From: Eudromia elegans
Lineage: Eukaryota; Chordata; Aves; Tinamiformes; Tinamidae
Reading direction: 5' to 3'
DNA length: 64,000 nt
Assembly: GCA_003342815.1 (NCBI GenBank)
Contig: PTEX01000147.1
Location: 1,039,794-1,103,793 of the forward strand
Under the pieces are notes generated by a model, which saw only the letters and a program-made list of their open reading frames with translations, did no database searches and was not told the origin of the DNA. The position numbers and the translations under genes are program-made. Each line of letters starts with the position of its first letter. Positions within the stretch are counted from its first letter, which is position 1. Below are positions 13,401-27,039 of the stretch, piece by piece.

Positions 13401-15631
13401 AGCAGTCTGCCTTCACCCACCCAGAGCAATGTCTCAGCACTAAGTTATGTGAAAATCATCTGGAGTATGTAAATATTCCCTTTATATTAATTTTTATTAA
13501 ACAATGGAACAATCTCATGCCAAAGTTATTGACACTGCACGGGGGCTGCCTGGTATTATTTAGTATGAGTACTTTTCCACAGTATCAAATACAGAAAGTA
13601 TAAATATTGAATTCCCTGGCACTACTTTAATTGTCTCCCTCTTTTCTGGTCAGCCAAATCAAATTTTTTTATTTGGATTTGTTTATTATTCATGTGGTCA
13701 TAGTATAATGATGGAGACTTACCTGTTTTCCTCTTTGTGGTACTGTAGCGAGTACTACTCACTCTGTTGTGAGTTCCCAGAGCAGGGGATTTATGCTGAC
13801 TCAGTGGAGGAAGCCTGGCTGGAGTGAGCAAGCAGCTGATGCCTCGTTCCTTGGCAGAAAGTCTCTTTGCAGTGGTGTTCTCTCTCTTTCCAAGACAGGT
13901 GTTTATGAGGAGGGCTATATCAGTTGTTTATACAAAGCCTTCTCTATTACAGTGAATGCGATTATAGTTTTCTAGTTCTTAGTTCTATGGAATAAATCTA
14001 GAATGCGAAAATTGGATTTCTTTCAGCCTGCTAGAACATGAATTATAAAGGACCAGTGGAATGGAAAACTTGTTTTGGAGGCATGTGGTCCAGAACAGGA
14101 TCTCTGTCTGTCCCTCTTATTCCTTCCTTTAATTGTGCATGTTCTGGTGGATTAGCCTGAGCTAGTAATTTGAACAGAATTTTAGTAACTAAAGCAAGTT
14201 ACTTGCATGATGTGAAACACCTATGCGCATGCCCGCACATGCTGCGTGCAAGCCCAGCAAACCTTTGTCATCAGAGACATCTTCCTTACACTTTATTTGA
14301 ATGAATTGTCCTTTCTTTTCAGTCATTGTCTTGTGCATGTACAAGCTATAAAAATAATATTGGAGTAAAAGGTACTAAATAATATGCATATCTCTGCAGA
14401 ATATACTCCAAGTCTGCATTACTTTGTAAAGAGAATCTTGAGCTTCAGACCTTATATTTATGGCATTAACACCCTAAATCTATTTGTGATGTTCCTGAAG
14501 TTTATTGTGTATTCTTAGCATAATCTTCTTGCCAAACAAATGTTTTGCTGGAAGCAATCCAAAACGTGGACGGAATTTTTTGAGCTTGTAACCCCAATTA
14601 GCCTTTGCAGCTCCTTTGAAAAATGTGCAAGTGAAGACGTAATTATAAAGCAATTTTAAATTAACTTCAGCTGAACAGCTAATCTGTCTTTTTAAAAAAA
14701 GAAACATTCAATTATTAGAAAATCAGAACAGGTTAAGTGGGTCTTTTGATGACATGTCATGTGAGTCTTAAGCTTTTCAGACCCTAAAGAGGTGCTTGGT
14801 TGACTCTCCCATTTATCTCTGCTACCTGATGCTGAGCTGTAAAGAACATTGTGTCGACATTGTCACTGTTTCCTCCTACATGTCATGTATCTAGGAACAA
14901 AGCTACAGATAAGAAGCGCTAATGTTACATGAATTTCCAATATGAATTTTCTGAAGAGATTTGTTTGCTTTTGTTTGTGGAAACAGCGCAAAGGTTGTAG
15001 CTGTAAAACCATAGTAATGCTTCTCAGATGTCTGAATTGGAGAGGGCAAGGTGCTAGTCTTTCCCTCTGGTGCTTGTCTTGTAGCCTACCTTCTCACAAG
15101 ATTTCTTTCCTTGGAGAAAAGCATTTATGTTTTTACAACCTTGTGAGATACGGTTTCACTGCTTTGTTCATGTGAACCTTAGTTACCATCTATGTTGGAG
15201 AGCATGTTCTACTCTGTAAATTAAATTAAAAGTATGCTGCTATGAAGTGAAAATGGGAAGTGGGAAAATGGTGAGCTAGTGGATGCTTATGTACCATTAT
15301 TGTTCTGGTAGGGATGAAAGACACTGTTTGTTTTGCTTTGTATATATGTAACTCTCTAACTCCAAACTCCTTGTAGAGTTGAGAACAGTCCATGCAGTCA
15401 GTCAGACCTGTTCTGCTGAGTATCTCTGTCAGATGGGCCAAACTCTGAAATTTTCCCTTTGCTGGCCCATTCTGGCTGCAGCGTAGCCAAGAGATGTCTG
15501 CTTTGAAATGGGCTCGTTCTTTTGCCAAAGTTCCTGGGTTGAGTGAGATCTATTAAAATGCTTCAGGCCTCTACACAAACTTAAGAGGATTCTTAAGTGA
15601 CACACCTTTGAGAGAAGAAGAAACTACAGGT

Positions 15632-15651
15632 GCTTAGCTTACAAGCTAAGC
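15632..15651. repeat. Perfect 9-bp inverted repeat with 2-base loop
   Basis: GCTTAGCTT, then AC, then AAGCTAAGC. The two arms are perfectly complementary, a near-palindrome of 20 bases in ordinary intron sequence. No adjacent coding or transposon feature explains it. Confidence 0.75.
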
Positions 15652-17776
15652 CCATAAGGTGCCTAGAAGCTGCTGAACCCTCTGCAAAAGGCTGGTAGCA
15701 TGGGGAAAAGGTATCCACACGTCTCATTTCTGGGATCTTGGGCTGCAGACTTTGTGTCTGAGCCAAGCAGATGAGATACTAGTAAGCAAAAGGAAGAGTA
15801 GCAAAGCCTCTCAGGCTGAAAGCCAACAGGGTGACTGCATCATAGGCATAGGGAAGTAGTATGACAAAAGCGTAGCCCCCCTTTTTTGAAAAATAGTTAT
15901 TTAAAGCTTATTTAGTGTGACCTCTCTCCTTTTTTGCAGCTCTGATTTGTATGTTCTTTCTTATCTCCATTATAAAATTGCTGGAGGGATATTGCTAGCA
16001 ATGATTTATGTGCCTGCTACACATTGGTATTTTTTGGTACTTTTGCATCTAAAATAGATGAAGGGGTATAAGCTGAGTTTTATTAAATCTCTATATTGTA
16101 AATGAAGTAAGATTTTAAATAAGAGATTGGAGGGGTGCAGGAGAAGAGCTGCTCTAGCCTTATTTTAACCCAACTTGACTATGTCAGAGTAGTCTCCTGA
16201 GCATTAGAAAAAATAATTCAAGCAGTATGTGGACCAGTCATTATAAAATGAGTTGTGAAAATACGTGGGTGATGCACCACATCTGAGATTTAAATCACTG
16301 TGCTGCACATCTGAAGAAAGGAGTGGAAGCCTTTCTTCCAAATGCCACCTTGGCCTCATGCTGCTGATCAGCGCTGTGGGGCCCTCGGGCTCAGAAAGGC
16401 CCTGCCAGACAGTACAGACTTACCCTTGCCTGCAAAATAGCTGTTCACAGGTCTGAAATAGCCCCTTGGTTTGAGAAACACCTTGCTACTGGAAGAGATC
16501 TGGTCATAGGGCACCTTCCCTGTCCCCTGCTTGTCTAACATGCTGCCAGGGAACCTGTGTCCTGCTCCTCGTCTGGCACATTTTTCTAATTAAATGAAGT
16601 ATTAAAGCTAAATTGACTTCTGTTGTATCTGAAACATTCCCTTTTAGCTCAGTTCTGCTGCAGTTGTGACCTCTAGTGGAAAAAGCCAGTCTGTAATGAT
16701 TATGCAAAATTAATTAAAATGGGAAGTGTTGCAACATTCATTAGAGCTCACATAATTGCACTTTTAAGACTCACTCCGGATAAAATCCCTTTGAGGCACC
16801 ATACAACCCATAGGAAAAAAAATCTACCTAAGAAGCCCCTGAAAAATTTTTGCAAGTGTTTGTAAAAAATGATTTTTTTTTCTACAGCATTTCTGTATTC
16901 TTTTAGGTATGATCCTTTAGAAATAGGAGGAGACTGCTGCAGATGTTCCCAACCTGCAGCCTTATTCAAGGTGTCAGACTGGGACTTCTCACAGCTTTCT
17001 CTATAGCAGTAGTGAAAGATTCCTGTATACAAAGTCCTCTTGCTATCCAACACTGATATGTATTGTAGTGACAGTATCACTGTGTGCAGGTCTATTGGGA
17101 TACTTAAATAATAATCGCTCAAAGACTTTTTAAAAGGAGGCTTATTTTGCCATTAAATAGGCAAGAAAAATTCTTCTTCAAAAAAAAAGTGTAGCAATAC
17201 AGCAATTTGAACACATGAGGTACCAAATGAAAATTGCAGAAAGGATTTTTCATATTTGGGAGATCACAGTGCTACTTATGTAAATATCAAGATGTCTAGA
17301 CTAAGTTGGTAGAGACAGAAAGTCTTTTCCATCAGCAATGGAAACTATTTGGCCTAGGCTGTGCTGCTTTTGTGAGCATGACCCCAAGAGTGTTTTCAGT
17401 TAGACTGATGTGCAGGAACCTCGTGGTTTATCTCGCTTTCCCCAGAGGAAATCTCAAGGTCTTGCCAAAATGGTGTTGACTGTATGCAGAGGTGTATATT
17501 CCATACTTTTGTATAAAACATAAAGGGAAATGTAAGCTTTTTCACCGCTGTGTTGCCAGTCAGTGGAGTGTGGTCAACTTTCTTAGGTCTTTAAATAATT
17601 GGAGATTGCTATTTCATTATTTACTGAAGGGATTTGTGTGCATGTGTTTCTAGCTTTGGCAACTCAGAAAATAGAGTATTTAATAGGCGTATCAATTTGC
17701 TCAACTCTGAAAACCTTTCTTTTTGACTGATGTAAGAAAAAGATATTATTGGATTTTTTTTATAGTTTCAGTATAT

Positions 17777-17790
17777 AAAAAAAAAAAAAA
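17777..17790. repeat. Poly(A), 14 bases
   Basis: A run following GTATAT, in intron sequence 340 bases before the exon acceptor at 18130. Confidence 0.8.
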
Positions 17791-18130
17791 GTAGGTAATC
17801 AGAACTTTCAGTGAATGGGCCCAAATCCTGTCAACTAAAACAGACATTGCATTGCCTCAGTGGCCTGGTGGCTGCAGTGTTTTGCACTGCCTAGGAAAGG
17901 CCAGGGCGGGTGGCATGTCCTGTGCCACATGTAGCACTGGCCTAACCGAGTTTCCAGAGAGCCTTTGTCTTCCCCAACTGGGAGTTTGGGAACTGCCTTG
18001 GGCTTTAGGGATGAACTGTAGCATGGAAAGGAGAGGATCTACAGCATCTAGGTATGGTCCTTAGTGGCAACAACTAACTTAGGGATTTGTATGCTGGCAC
18101 TGACTGAAGTCTTTTTCCTCTTATTCTCAG

Positions 18131-18172
18131 GGTCTGAACATCATCTTTCATGTGGCCTTGGCTCTCTTAAAG
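18131..18172 (+). CDS. RABGAP1L: RABGAP1L coding exon: 14-codon TBC helix exon, skipped by the internal-promoter isoform
   Basis: 42 bp, 14 codons, phase 0 at both ends: GLNIIFHVALALLK. The acceptor is TTATTCTCAG and the donor AAG|GTAAGT, a near-ideal consensus. It encodes one hydrophobic helix near the end of the TBC fold. The full-length transcript joins it to 33992 (TSKEDLL). The transcript starting at the 27.1-27.7 kb promoter lacks it, because the alternative first exon 27689-27856 lies downstream and splices to the same acceptor, also in phase 0. The two alternative segments therefore occupy the same position in their respective proteins. Confidence 0.95.
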
Positions 18173-21100
18173 GTAAGTCATTGATTAGAAACTTTCTGTA
18201 ATGGAAAAAAATAGTATGGAATATATTCTTGGATGAGTTTATTGCATTGAAGGGAACAGTAATAGTGGGACTTCTGGAGGAAGCAAGGGAAGAGACTTGC
18301 ATGTTTGGGTAGGAATGCTCTCAAACCTTGTGATAAATATGTTTTTACTAAAATTGACTATGTAATAAAGTTCTTGGGACTAAAGGTACAGAATAAGGAA
18401 TTAAATGCCTTGTGTAACTGTTGTTAAGAAAATGGTTCTGATCACCTTACTTGTTTGGTGCGTAGATTCATTTTGTAGCCAAGAAACCCACACTGGGATA
18501 TTGTTAGATGTGAAATGCATTTGCAATATTGAGAGGGGATTTAGAAATACTAGGTAATGAAGGCAACTTCTGTTCTGGGCTTAGATGGAGGCGAGTTCAC
18601 CTAAACCAGGGGTGAACCCTTGGCCTTTCGGTGCCAGTGATGGAGCTTGAAGCTTGTTTATGTTGTCCTCTGCAAGCTGGCAAAGGTCAAATCAAGCCTG
18701 CATACAGGCCCATGGTGTGGGATGTGAAACTGCCTTCATATTTCAGGGATATTTCCATAAAATGATTTAGGCAAAAGCTCAAGGTGTGCTCTTTTCTGCC
18801 CATTTTGTACTTTTCTCGCAAATACAGGTACTTGATCGTCTTCAGTGTGGCTAATGGGAAACCTGGCAGGTTATGGTGTGATGGATAGTGCTGCCATGGT
18901 AGTTAGAACAGGCTCTGGAAGCAGGTGGAGGTGTTGACTTATAGGTCTTAAAGCTCACAAAAAGGAGGAAAAAGAGGAATACTTTCCTGGTGCTGAAAGT
19001 GGCTGGCAAGGATTTTAGAAGAGGGGACTGCAACAGCCTTGCCTTTAGTTCAGTTACCCAGAATGGCGTTTGGACCTGGGGGATGCACCCAGTGATCTGT
19101 GTGCCTGAGGATTCCTGCTGTTTCAAGTGGCAACAGGGGAAGTGGTCAGCAACAGAGACCTTCTTATTCAAGAAAATATTTGATCACGATTTTATAAGTT
19201 TTAAGAGCTTTAAGAATCATTTTCATTTCTGCTAATAGCATTTCTTCTTAGGTGTGAGCAGTATGAGGCATCTGTCTGATTTGGCAGTAATAGGCTTTAA
19301 ATGGTAAGGGAGGTGTTATCTTCAGAAACTATTTCTGCATTATAGGCAAAAGCAAGTGCAAAAGAAATAAAACTAAATCAGATGAGACTCTGGATGTGAG
19401 CCGCCTCTGAGTGGTGCCTTGTAGCTCCGGGATTTTCATTCAGCAGAACTGCTGGTCTAGCAAGGACAGAGGGAGTTTTGTACTTCGAAGCCATGGAATA
19501 ATTGTTATTCCTTTGCTAAATAGCAACAGAATTTAAACTTTTTTGTTGAATTCCCTCTTAACTCTATGGAGTTTCTCTCAGTTACAAGTGACTGCTTATT
19601 TTCCTGCTGAAAAGTGGTCGATTTTGAAATGCTGGTACTACTACAGTGACCAATTACATTCTCGTGTAGTGCTCATCAGAAAATATGCATCTTGTACAAA
19701 GACCAGGGGGCCCCTTCCTGTTTTTATCTCCCACATTTGGGGTGTGTTCCTAAAAGTTACAGCTTGCTGATTCAAGTACTTTATCTGTGGAGATTGTTGT
19801 TTTTGATAGGGCACTAACTTGATTTTTTACTGTGGATTGCATTTTAAGGAGAAATAGTCTTTTGTCCCCCATAGTATTCAAATATTGCACCTGCTTAGAC
19901 GTGTCCTTCAGCTTTTTGTCTAGTTCACAGTGTGCATAACTGTTGTTTTATCCAGCTGGTGGCAGTATGTGACAGTCTGACATGAGTCATTTGGGTATGT
20001 CAGGTGGAGGAAGGCCTTGAATTAGCACTCAGCAAGCAGCCTGGCAGGCGAAGGGTTCCCCCCACTTCATTTCCTACACACAGTGTAGCACTGCAGCGTG
20101 AGGGAAGGCAGCTGCTCCTGGAAAGCTCAACTGCATAATGGACTTGCCAAACACAGTACCAATATTTGTGAAGAGACTCCCCTGCTAGGACTGTTGCTTT
20201 GGAGTGCTGGGAAAGGTACCCATTTTAGTGCCACAACCCCAGTGTGTGCAAAAATAAAGCTCTAGATTAAGTTACTGCAAAGGAGGGACAAAAATAATAG
20301 AGATGTAAGAAATTATCATGAATTCTTAAAATGGATCCAAACCTAACTTTCTTTATGGAGATAATCTCCTCACAAATAATGATTCATAACAACCCTTGGT
20401 ATTCAGGTTGCTGAAAGAGCATTTTCATCAGGGTAACCATTGAAAACATGTTGCTTAATGCCAGAGGAAAGCCAATGTTTTGATAAGTAAAGTATGTGCT
20501 GTTCAAATTGAAATGGGTAGAAATTTGTGAGTAGTAGTACAGTGTGTTGTTCCTGTTCCTGCTTCCTGGTTTCTGCATGCCATCGCTATCTTACAGAGGT
20601 TCACTTCGGCACACGTGCTTTCTGAAAAGCAGCCCCTCTGCTTGCTCTTCCTTGGGCTTAGGCTAACGCAACAGCATTTCTAACAGCACTTGTGCAAGTC
20701 CTGCTCACCCCATGATATCAACTGATAACTATGTATTAAGCAAACAAGACAGTTATTTGTCTTAGTTGTTTCTGTTGACACCTCTCAGTCTCAAGGCTAT
20801 TTGTGTCAGTGTGTGTTCAGCAGACTGGAGGGAATAGCAGTGGCACTGGCAGGCATGGCAGATGGGACTCATAATTTAAGTAGCTGATACAGAAGCATCT
20901 TGGCTTAAAAAATCAAAATTGCCATGCATTAGAAGCTTTGTTTGAAATCATATGAAATGTTATTTGGTTCATGGACTAGAAAAGGACCTCCTGGGCTCAA
21001 GAAATGCTTCTCCTTTGCTATGGCAGGCTGCTGTGTGGCATGGCATCTGTTGTGTTAGCTAATAGCAGCAACACTAGTGTTGCTGTGGGGAGGCTTTTTC

Positions 21101-22949
21101 TTTTATTCTGTTCTAAGTTTGTGAATGATCATTTCGTGCTCCCTTGCCCTTACTCAGCATTGTCTTTTCACTAAAATAGTCCCCTTCCAGGCACACTCAC
21201 AGTGGTGTTTGCCATCTTGAAGTATTCATGGGTACCAGTGATTCTTTAACGAATAAAGCAGTGTTCTTGAGTTCTTGATCATCTTAGTTTTCTTCTGTAT
21301 TTCCTCAAATCTGAAAGGTGTAATGACAGGATCTTTGAGAAGTCCTAGAATGTCCTCTGTATTGATACTATATACCTTTTTTTGTTTCTTGAAAATTTGT
21401 CTGATAACAAAGAGCACTGTGTTTGTGTCTCATGTTTGTATGGAGTGATAGTCACGGCCAACCAGAGGTTCTGTAACTACTGTTTCACCAGTTTAGACAC
21501 AGACCTTTTCAAAGGTAAAAGTTTTTAATAAAATTGTCTTGTGCTTCTGTATACATTTACATTTCTCAGTGAATGCATTGCAAATTGTATAGGTTTTTTT
21601 TCCACAAGATGCTGTCATCTTTGGGTTTACATTGGACGTGATCTCTCAGATTCTGTTTATCTTTTATCTCCTGAATTACTGCTTGCACCAGCCCAGTACT
21701 TCAAAATCAGTTGTGAAATTTTGTTCTGTGTTGAAGGCAGAGCTCTGCTCATAAGAAGCAGGAAAGGCAGATAGCCAGAGCAGTGACACCTCTGTTTGTA
21801 GCTCCAATACTGTTGTTCATAAATAAGTTTTTCCTCTCTCTTCAGGGAGTTGTACAGCTTGTAGTGCAAATCAGAATTATCTCCCTTAAGATCATGTGTC
21901 CCTTTATCACCCAACATGTACCCTCTGCTGAAATTATCACTTAGCACTTTCTTGCCTGGGGCACTAGTGTTTAGGAAGTAATGTTTGAAGAAAACAAAAT
22001 AAAAATCCACCTACGTTAAGCCTATTTGCGCATTAAAACTCCTTGTCAAGAAAGAAGCCAAAAGGTGCAAGTCAGAACAGTAACTTAGTGAGTAATTTCC
22101 ATCAGCCATATGAAAGCATGCAACAGGAGAGGAGCAGAGAAATAGTCTGACAGAGATCTTCCAGATCCTCTTGAAATGAGATAGTGATATTTTGTATAAT
22201 CTCACCAGCTAAACTTCTGAGGATGCTGACGAAGACTAGACAGTGTTTATTTTAGGTAAAACTTGCACATTTCCAGCATAGATAATTTGAAGGAGGGGAA
22301 AAAAAAATTGTCTTTCAGCAAGGGCTGAAATTATGACCATTATTGTAACTATTTGAGAGCCAGTAGAAAGTGATTCATATTCAAGTGCATTGAGAGTGTA
22401 GGCGACTGGGCTTAGGCCATGTGTTCAAGAGATAAAATAACTTATATAATTTTAGCTCTGTGTATGCTCTTACTTTGCCTATGCAATGATGTAAAGAGCC
22501 TGAGATGTTGTAATTAGCACTACCTTAAGAAGGTTGGATGAAATGTCACGCAGAATTCCTTGGCAACCTTTTTTAAGTTATTATTTTAAGATAAGCTAGT
22601 TTAGACCACTTTGGAAGTTCACTAAGCTAAATCTCCAAGAGGCTTCTCTTAAAAGAAAACAGAAGTATCCACATTATAAGCTACATTAAAATACCTGTTG
22701 CCCTTTATATTCCTACTGAGTTCATTTTAGCTTTTCTAGGTCCAGTGACTTTAACACATGGAAACTTTAGCGGCTGCAGTGATTTTCTCAGCTTAATTGT
22801 GCACAGTTTGCTTTGAAACCTGCTAGTTTCTTGTAAGGCTTCTTATTCTTATGTTGAAAGGTTTTTTCAATGGCTGATATCTTTTTACTTTCTCCAGATA
22901 ATTTATAGTTTTATACATCCACCATATCCTTCATGGAAGTCTGTTGCTT

Positions 22950-23575
22950 TCCAGCTTTAATACTCAGTCTTTTTAGTTTTTGTCCTTATTTGGAAGGACA
23001 AAAGCCTCTGCTGTATCTTGTCATCTCCCTCTGTACATCTTCTCTATCATTTCTGGTTTGGGATGGAATGACCAGCGTCATGCGTAATGTTAAAGATAAA
23101 GATTAGACTGTAGGATAGTGGCCTTTTCTGTTTAACTTTGTAGTTCGTTCTTACTAATTCCTAATGTTTGGTTTATTTTTTTTGACATCTGCTGAGCACT
23201 GAGCTCACATTTTCGTGAGACTGTCTATAATGACTGCCAAGATACATTCCTATATGCTGTCAGCTCAGAGTCTATCCTCTGTATAGAAAACTGAGATTTT
23301 TTTTTCCTGTCCGTATGCATAAATTTATGTTTATCTACGTTGATTTTTGCTTACCATGGTAGTCCAATCATTCAGTTTCTTGCACTCCTTCTGCAGTTCT
23401 TCACTGTCCCCTCTTTAAAACCAAGCAATATAGCAGTATGTGCAGACATAGCCACCTCACGGTTCACCTGTATTTCCAAGCCATGTAAGAGCAGATTTGC
23501 CAGCATGGATCCCAGCACAGCTCCTTGGTGCAATCCAGTGGGAAAATTAATTGTATTGTTGTGTTCTATCTGGTA
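22950..23575 (-). mobile_element. Ancient CR1-type LINE fragment (RT C-terminus to 3' UTR), inverted
   Basis: Read on the minus strand, 23340-23575 resembles the CR1/L3-clade reverse transcriptase: GLHQGAVLGSMLANLLLHGL corresponds to the conserved G-x-PQGSVLGP-x-LFN-x-FINDL motif. It continues towards a decayed catalytic FADD region, here reading MSAHTAILL. The 3' flank down to about 22950 has the wording of the old CR1 3' region. Several key residues are lost and a frame break follows, so it is inactive. The arrangement, a 5'-truncated copy with its 3' region, is typical of CR1. A 181-codon open frame on this strand (23372-23917) partly overlaps it, and its N-terminal half is not CR1-like. 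Confidence 0.8.
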
Positions 23576-23819
23576 ATGTTTCAGACATAACCTTAAGTAA
23601 ATTTGGATTATGCAGTTGTGATTAGACCCGAAGAACAGAAAGCGCTCAGTAATTTCTAATAAGGTAAGAGGTGATGCTTTTGTGTGAACATGATATAATT
23701 TGTATGGATTTTTCCCCACAAGATTAGTAATGCTTTTGCAGGAAAGACTGAAGCAAAGGGAAGACAGGTAGAGCTTATGCTGCCTGTGCAAGGAGAAGGT
23801 GGGTAGGCAAAGGAAGACC

Positions 23820-23834
23820 AAAAAAAAAAAAAAA
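23820..23834. repeat. Poly(A), 15 bases
   Basis: A run directly 5' of GAGATCTG, about 250 bases beyond the edge of the ancient CR1 copy. No link between the two is evident. Confidence 0.8.
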
Positions 23835-26800
23835 GAGATCTGTGGTACTAACATAGAGGAATAATTTTGAAATTGCACAAGGTCAGCAAGGAGGAAGATT
23901 TCACAGCAAATTGTCATGATGTTTTAAATATGCAAGCAGGAACACTACTACCCGAGAACTAATCCTGCGTGAACACCTGAAATGTAACACAGGTTTTTCA
24001 GGCATATTCAAGATAGAAGTTGCTGTGATCATAGTTGCACATAATTATTCCCCAAGAAAAATGTTCAAGAAGCACAAAGCTCCCACCAACTGTCAAAAAT
24101 ACTAATTACCTTAGATGGAAACCTGTAATTTTGCTTGGAATCCCCTGAACCCTCCCCAGGTATTTTCTTAGTGTTTATATTTATATTGCATAAAAGGGGA
24201 GTGACATCTCCCTTGGCATATTTTAAAATATGAAGATTTGTAAATGACTCAGCATAAAGTTCCTTGGTATCATGCTAACTGAGTTTAGAAAATAGTGACG
24301 TTTTCAATTCAGAGTCTGTATGGATTGAATTGAATAGAGAACATTTTGAGCCCGGGGGACCTCAGCTGTGTCTGTCCTTGGTGGTCTTCACTGTGGCAGT
24401 GCAACCTCAGTGAAGTAGCAATTTTGTGGATAGGAATGCACAAGTCTAGAAAGAAAGAATGTAATCGTACTTGAACAGATTGTCTGCAACATAGAAAATA
24501 GACCCTAATGCTCTGAGTTTTACGTGTTTGCTCGTTCTACTGAGTGTGCAAGTTTAGATTATTGTCTTGTAGACATTTTGAGATTTGAGCTGACTTGAGT
24601 CAGACCTTTGTGAAGAATAAAGGACCATAATCTAATGCTAGTAAAGATGTGGGCCAAGATTGCAAAGTCTGCATGAAAGGGAAATCATAATTTCTGATCA
24701 GACATGAATAAAAATAAGATAAAATTTTCCCTTATGAAGTACAAGTGCCTAAGGATGATAGGGAGTGTAAAAAGTCTCAAACTGTAGATCTGTGTGACAG
24801 CTAACTGTCATACTTGCTGTGAAGAATTGGCATAATATTTACTCTGCACTGCTAGTTTTTTTCTCTTCTTCTCAATTTTAGTCTCTTCCAAAAAAGATAC
24901 TGGGAAAATAAAAGGGGGGAGGGCACAAAGTTTTTGTGAAATGAAAGGTGAAATGCAACCACTGTGCAGGATCTCTTAGGAGCTCCTGCAAACCCCAGCA
25001 CGCTGGATTCTGGTTCACAGTGAAGTTCTCACGCGTCGTCTGAACAGTTGAGGTTTTGGAGGAACTCTTTTTAAACAAGAAATCTCATAAAAATTGTCCT
25101 GACAGTATTAGAGCTCTCTTGGGAAGCTAGTCCTGTAGTTATGTTTCCTCTTTCCTAAAAAGGTGCATATTGTTTCTAGCATGAATTTGTTCAGTTTTAG
25201 CTTCTTACAATTGGATCCTACTAAACTTTACAGAATTAAATATAAATATTAAATAATCATTTCAGTTTTTTGTAAGCACAAACTTTATGCCTAAACGAAA
25301 GAAACCTTGTATTTTTGAAAGTAAAAGTTCGCTATTAGCTTCCTAAAGTTTGATTTATACAAGAAAAAACTTCTTTTTTGATGGGCAGAATTCTCTCTTA
25401 GCTGTCTTTTCTTGTTCTTGTTTTACCTATGAGCTGTGTGTTGAATTCAGCAGCGACTGTTCATCTCTGTGCTTCCAGTCCTATGACTTTATTGCTTCAC
25501 CAAATGAATTATTCCTTTCTTTTCTATATTTTGAGTAATATTCTCGTTTCCATTTTGACAAGAGCTTGTAACAGTTTTAGAATAACCTGCTTAGTGGGAT
25601 CTGTGTGCTGGATGTAAGCACTGTAGAAATTCAGGACAAAAAAATGACTTTCTGCAGTGCAGTTTTAATGTAGTTTTATCTGAAACCATGTGCAAGAGCA
25701 TCCATGACACTGGGGAGTTCCAGAAGTTACAGAAGTGTTTTTATAGTCGTTGGCACTATACGGTAATCCAAAATGATCAAAGGTGACTGTGGTCAATATT
25801 CTTAAATGCAGCCTAGGCAGAAGGTCCCCTCTACCTTTTCACAGTCCTGCTCTAGAGACTTGCGCTTATGGAAGAATTTTCCTCTGCAAAATACTTTCTC
25901 ACAGACTGAGATATTTGCATGAACTTTTAGAAGACCACTTGTATTAAATATCTTGTTCAAAGTGCATAAAACGTATGGGAATTTAGTTGTCTGAAATCCC
26001 ACATCACAGTATAGGTGGTTAGGGCTCCTTGGCATTGTTGGTCCTCTCTGATGAGAGCCTTCTACTCCTTCTGCTTTAATCATTTTCTCATCTGCTTCCT
26101 GGGTCTCTGGGAGCTGAGGTGAGCTGTGAGGTTGGGGCTCTTTCTGCTAGTAATATCTACATAAAGTTTTTTTCCCATCCAATGACACTTATTCATGTTT
26201 AAAAAGCACCTGCTATGAGTGGTGTATCAGACCACTTGTATGTTTATTATTTCAGCTTAATGACCCAATTCTATTGTTTTCCACTTCACATCAGTATCAT
26301 TTTAACTGTGTACAATTTTCTCTGATTTTAGACAAGGATTTTTTATTGTTAAATTTGCATTTACTGAAGTGTTTGCAATTAATGGGATCTGTAGAGATCC
26401 TCATAATATTTCAAATCGTTGCTTTTCTGCATGGTAGGTATCTATGGAAGGTCACTGATTTGGAGGAAATGCTGCTGTACTTTCCCAGCCATCACATATT
26501 GTTCTGTTGTAGAGCCCATTTCATTCTGTGATTAGGCAGTGTGAAAGCAAAGCAGCTTTAAAAAAAAAGAGAGAAAGAAATGCTTTCTAAAGCACAGACT
26601 GATGAAATGAAGCAAAATCCACCCTGTTATCTTGAAGCAGATGGCAGGGGTACCCTGGCCTGTTCCCCACACAGGAGAGATGCGAGGTCAGATGTGACAT
26701 CATAGCCTTTCTTTCCCTTACAGAGGTGCAGCTGCTTTCTCGAGTCAGTTTGGGGGCCTGTGCTGAAATGGTGCCCTTTCTGCTGAGCAGCTCCAGATTG

Positions 26801-27039
26801 AGAGATGCCTCCTGAGAGCGCAGTGCTGGGAATAATCATTATTTAAATGATTTAACATGACCCTGCACAGGCAGTGCAAACAAGAGCTTTTTTTTGGCAG
26901 CAGTCCCTGGGCACCAATGCCCATGGTGTGGGAGGGCGAGGGGTGCCTGCCCTCCCTGTGCACCCCTCACCATCCCCTGAGTGGCAGGCCTGTCTCTCCT
27001 CTCGCTGCAAACGCTGGCAGCTGCGGTTTGTCTCCATCC

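Larger units (their letters stand above)
6630..18130 (+). other. Intron, 11.5 kb, no recognised gene
   Basis: A long intron with no exon, RNA gene or transposon that I can support. It holds T-rich tracts (8303-8336, 10433-10449), a (CTTT)n patch (8741-8770), an A run (17777-17790), an AT-rich inverted repeat at 8568-8600 and a short perfect inverted repeat at 15632-15651. Several open frames of 60-124 codons on both strands show no recognisable motif, have no supporting splice context and look fortuitous. The acceptor at 18130 follows a strong pyrimidine tract ending TTATTCTCAG. Confidence 0.8.

Noticed and set aside
23372..23917. 181-codon minus-strand open frame as a host gene
   Set aside because: Its C-terminal part is the decayed CR1 reverse transcriptase; the N-terminal part is low-complexity (a Phe run from the A15 tract) and not conserved wording.
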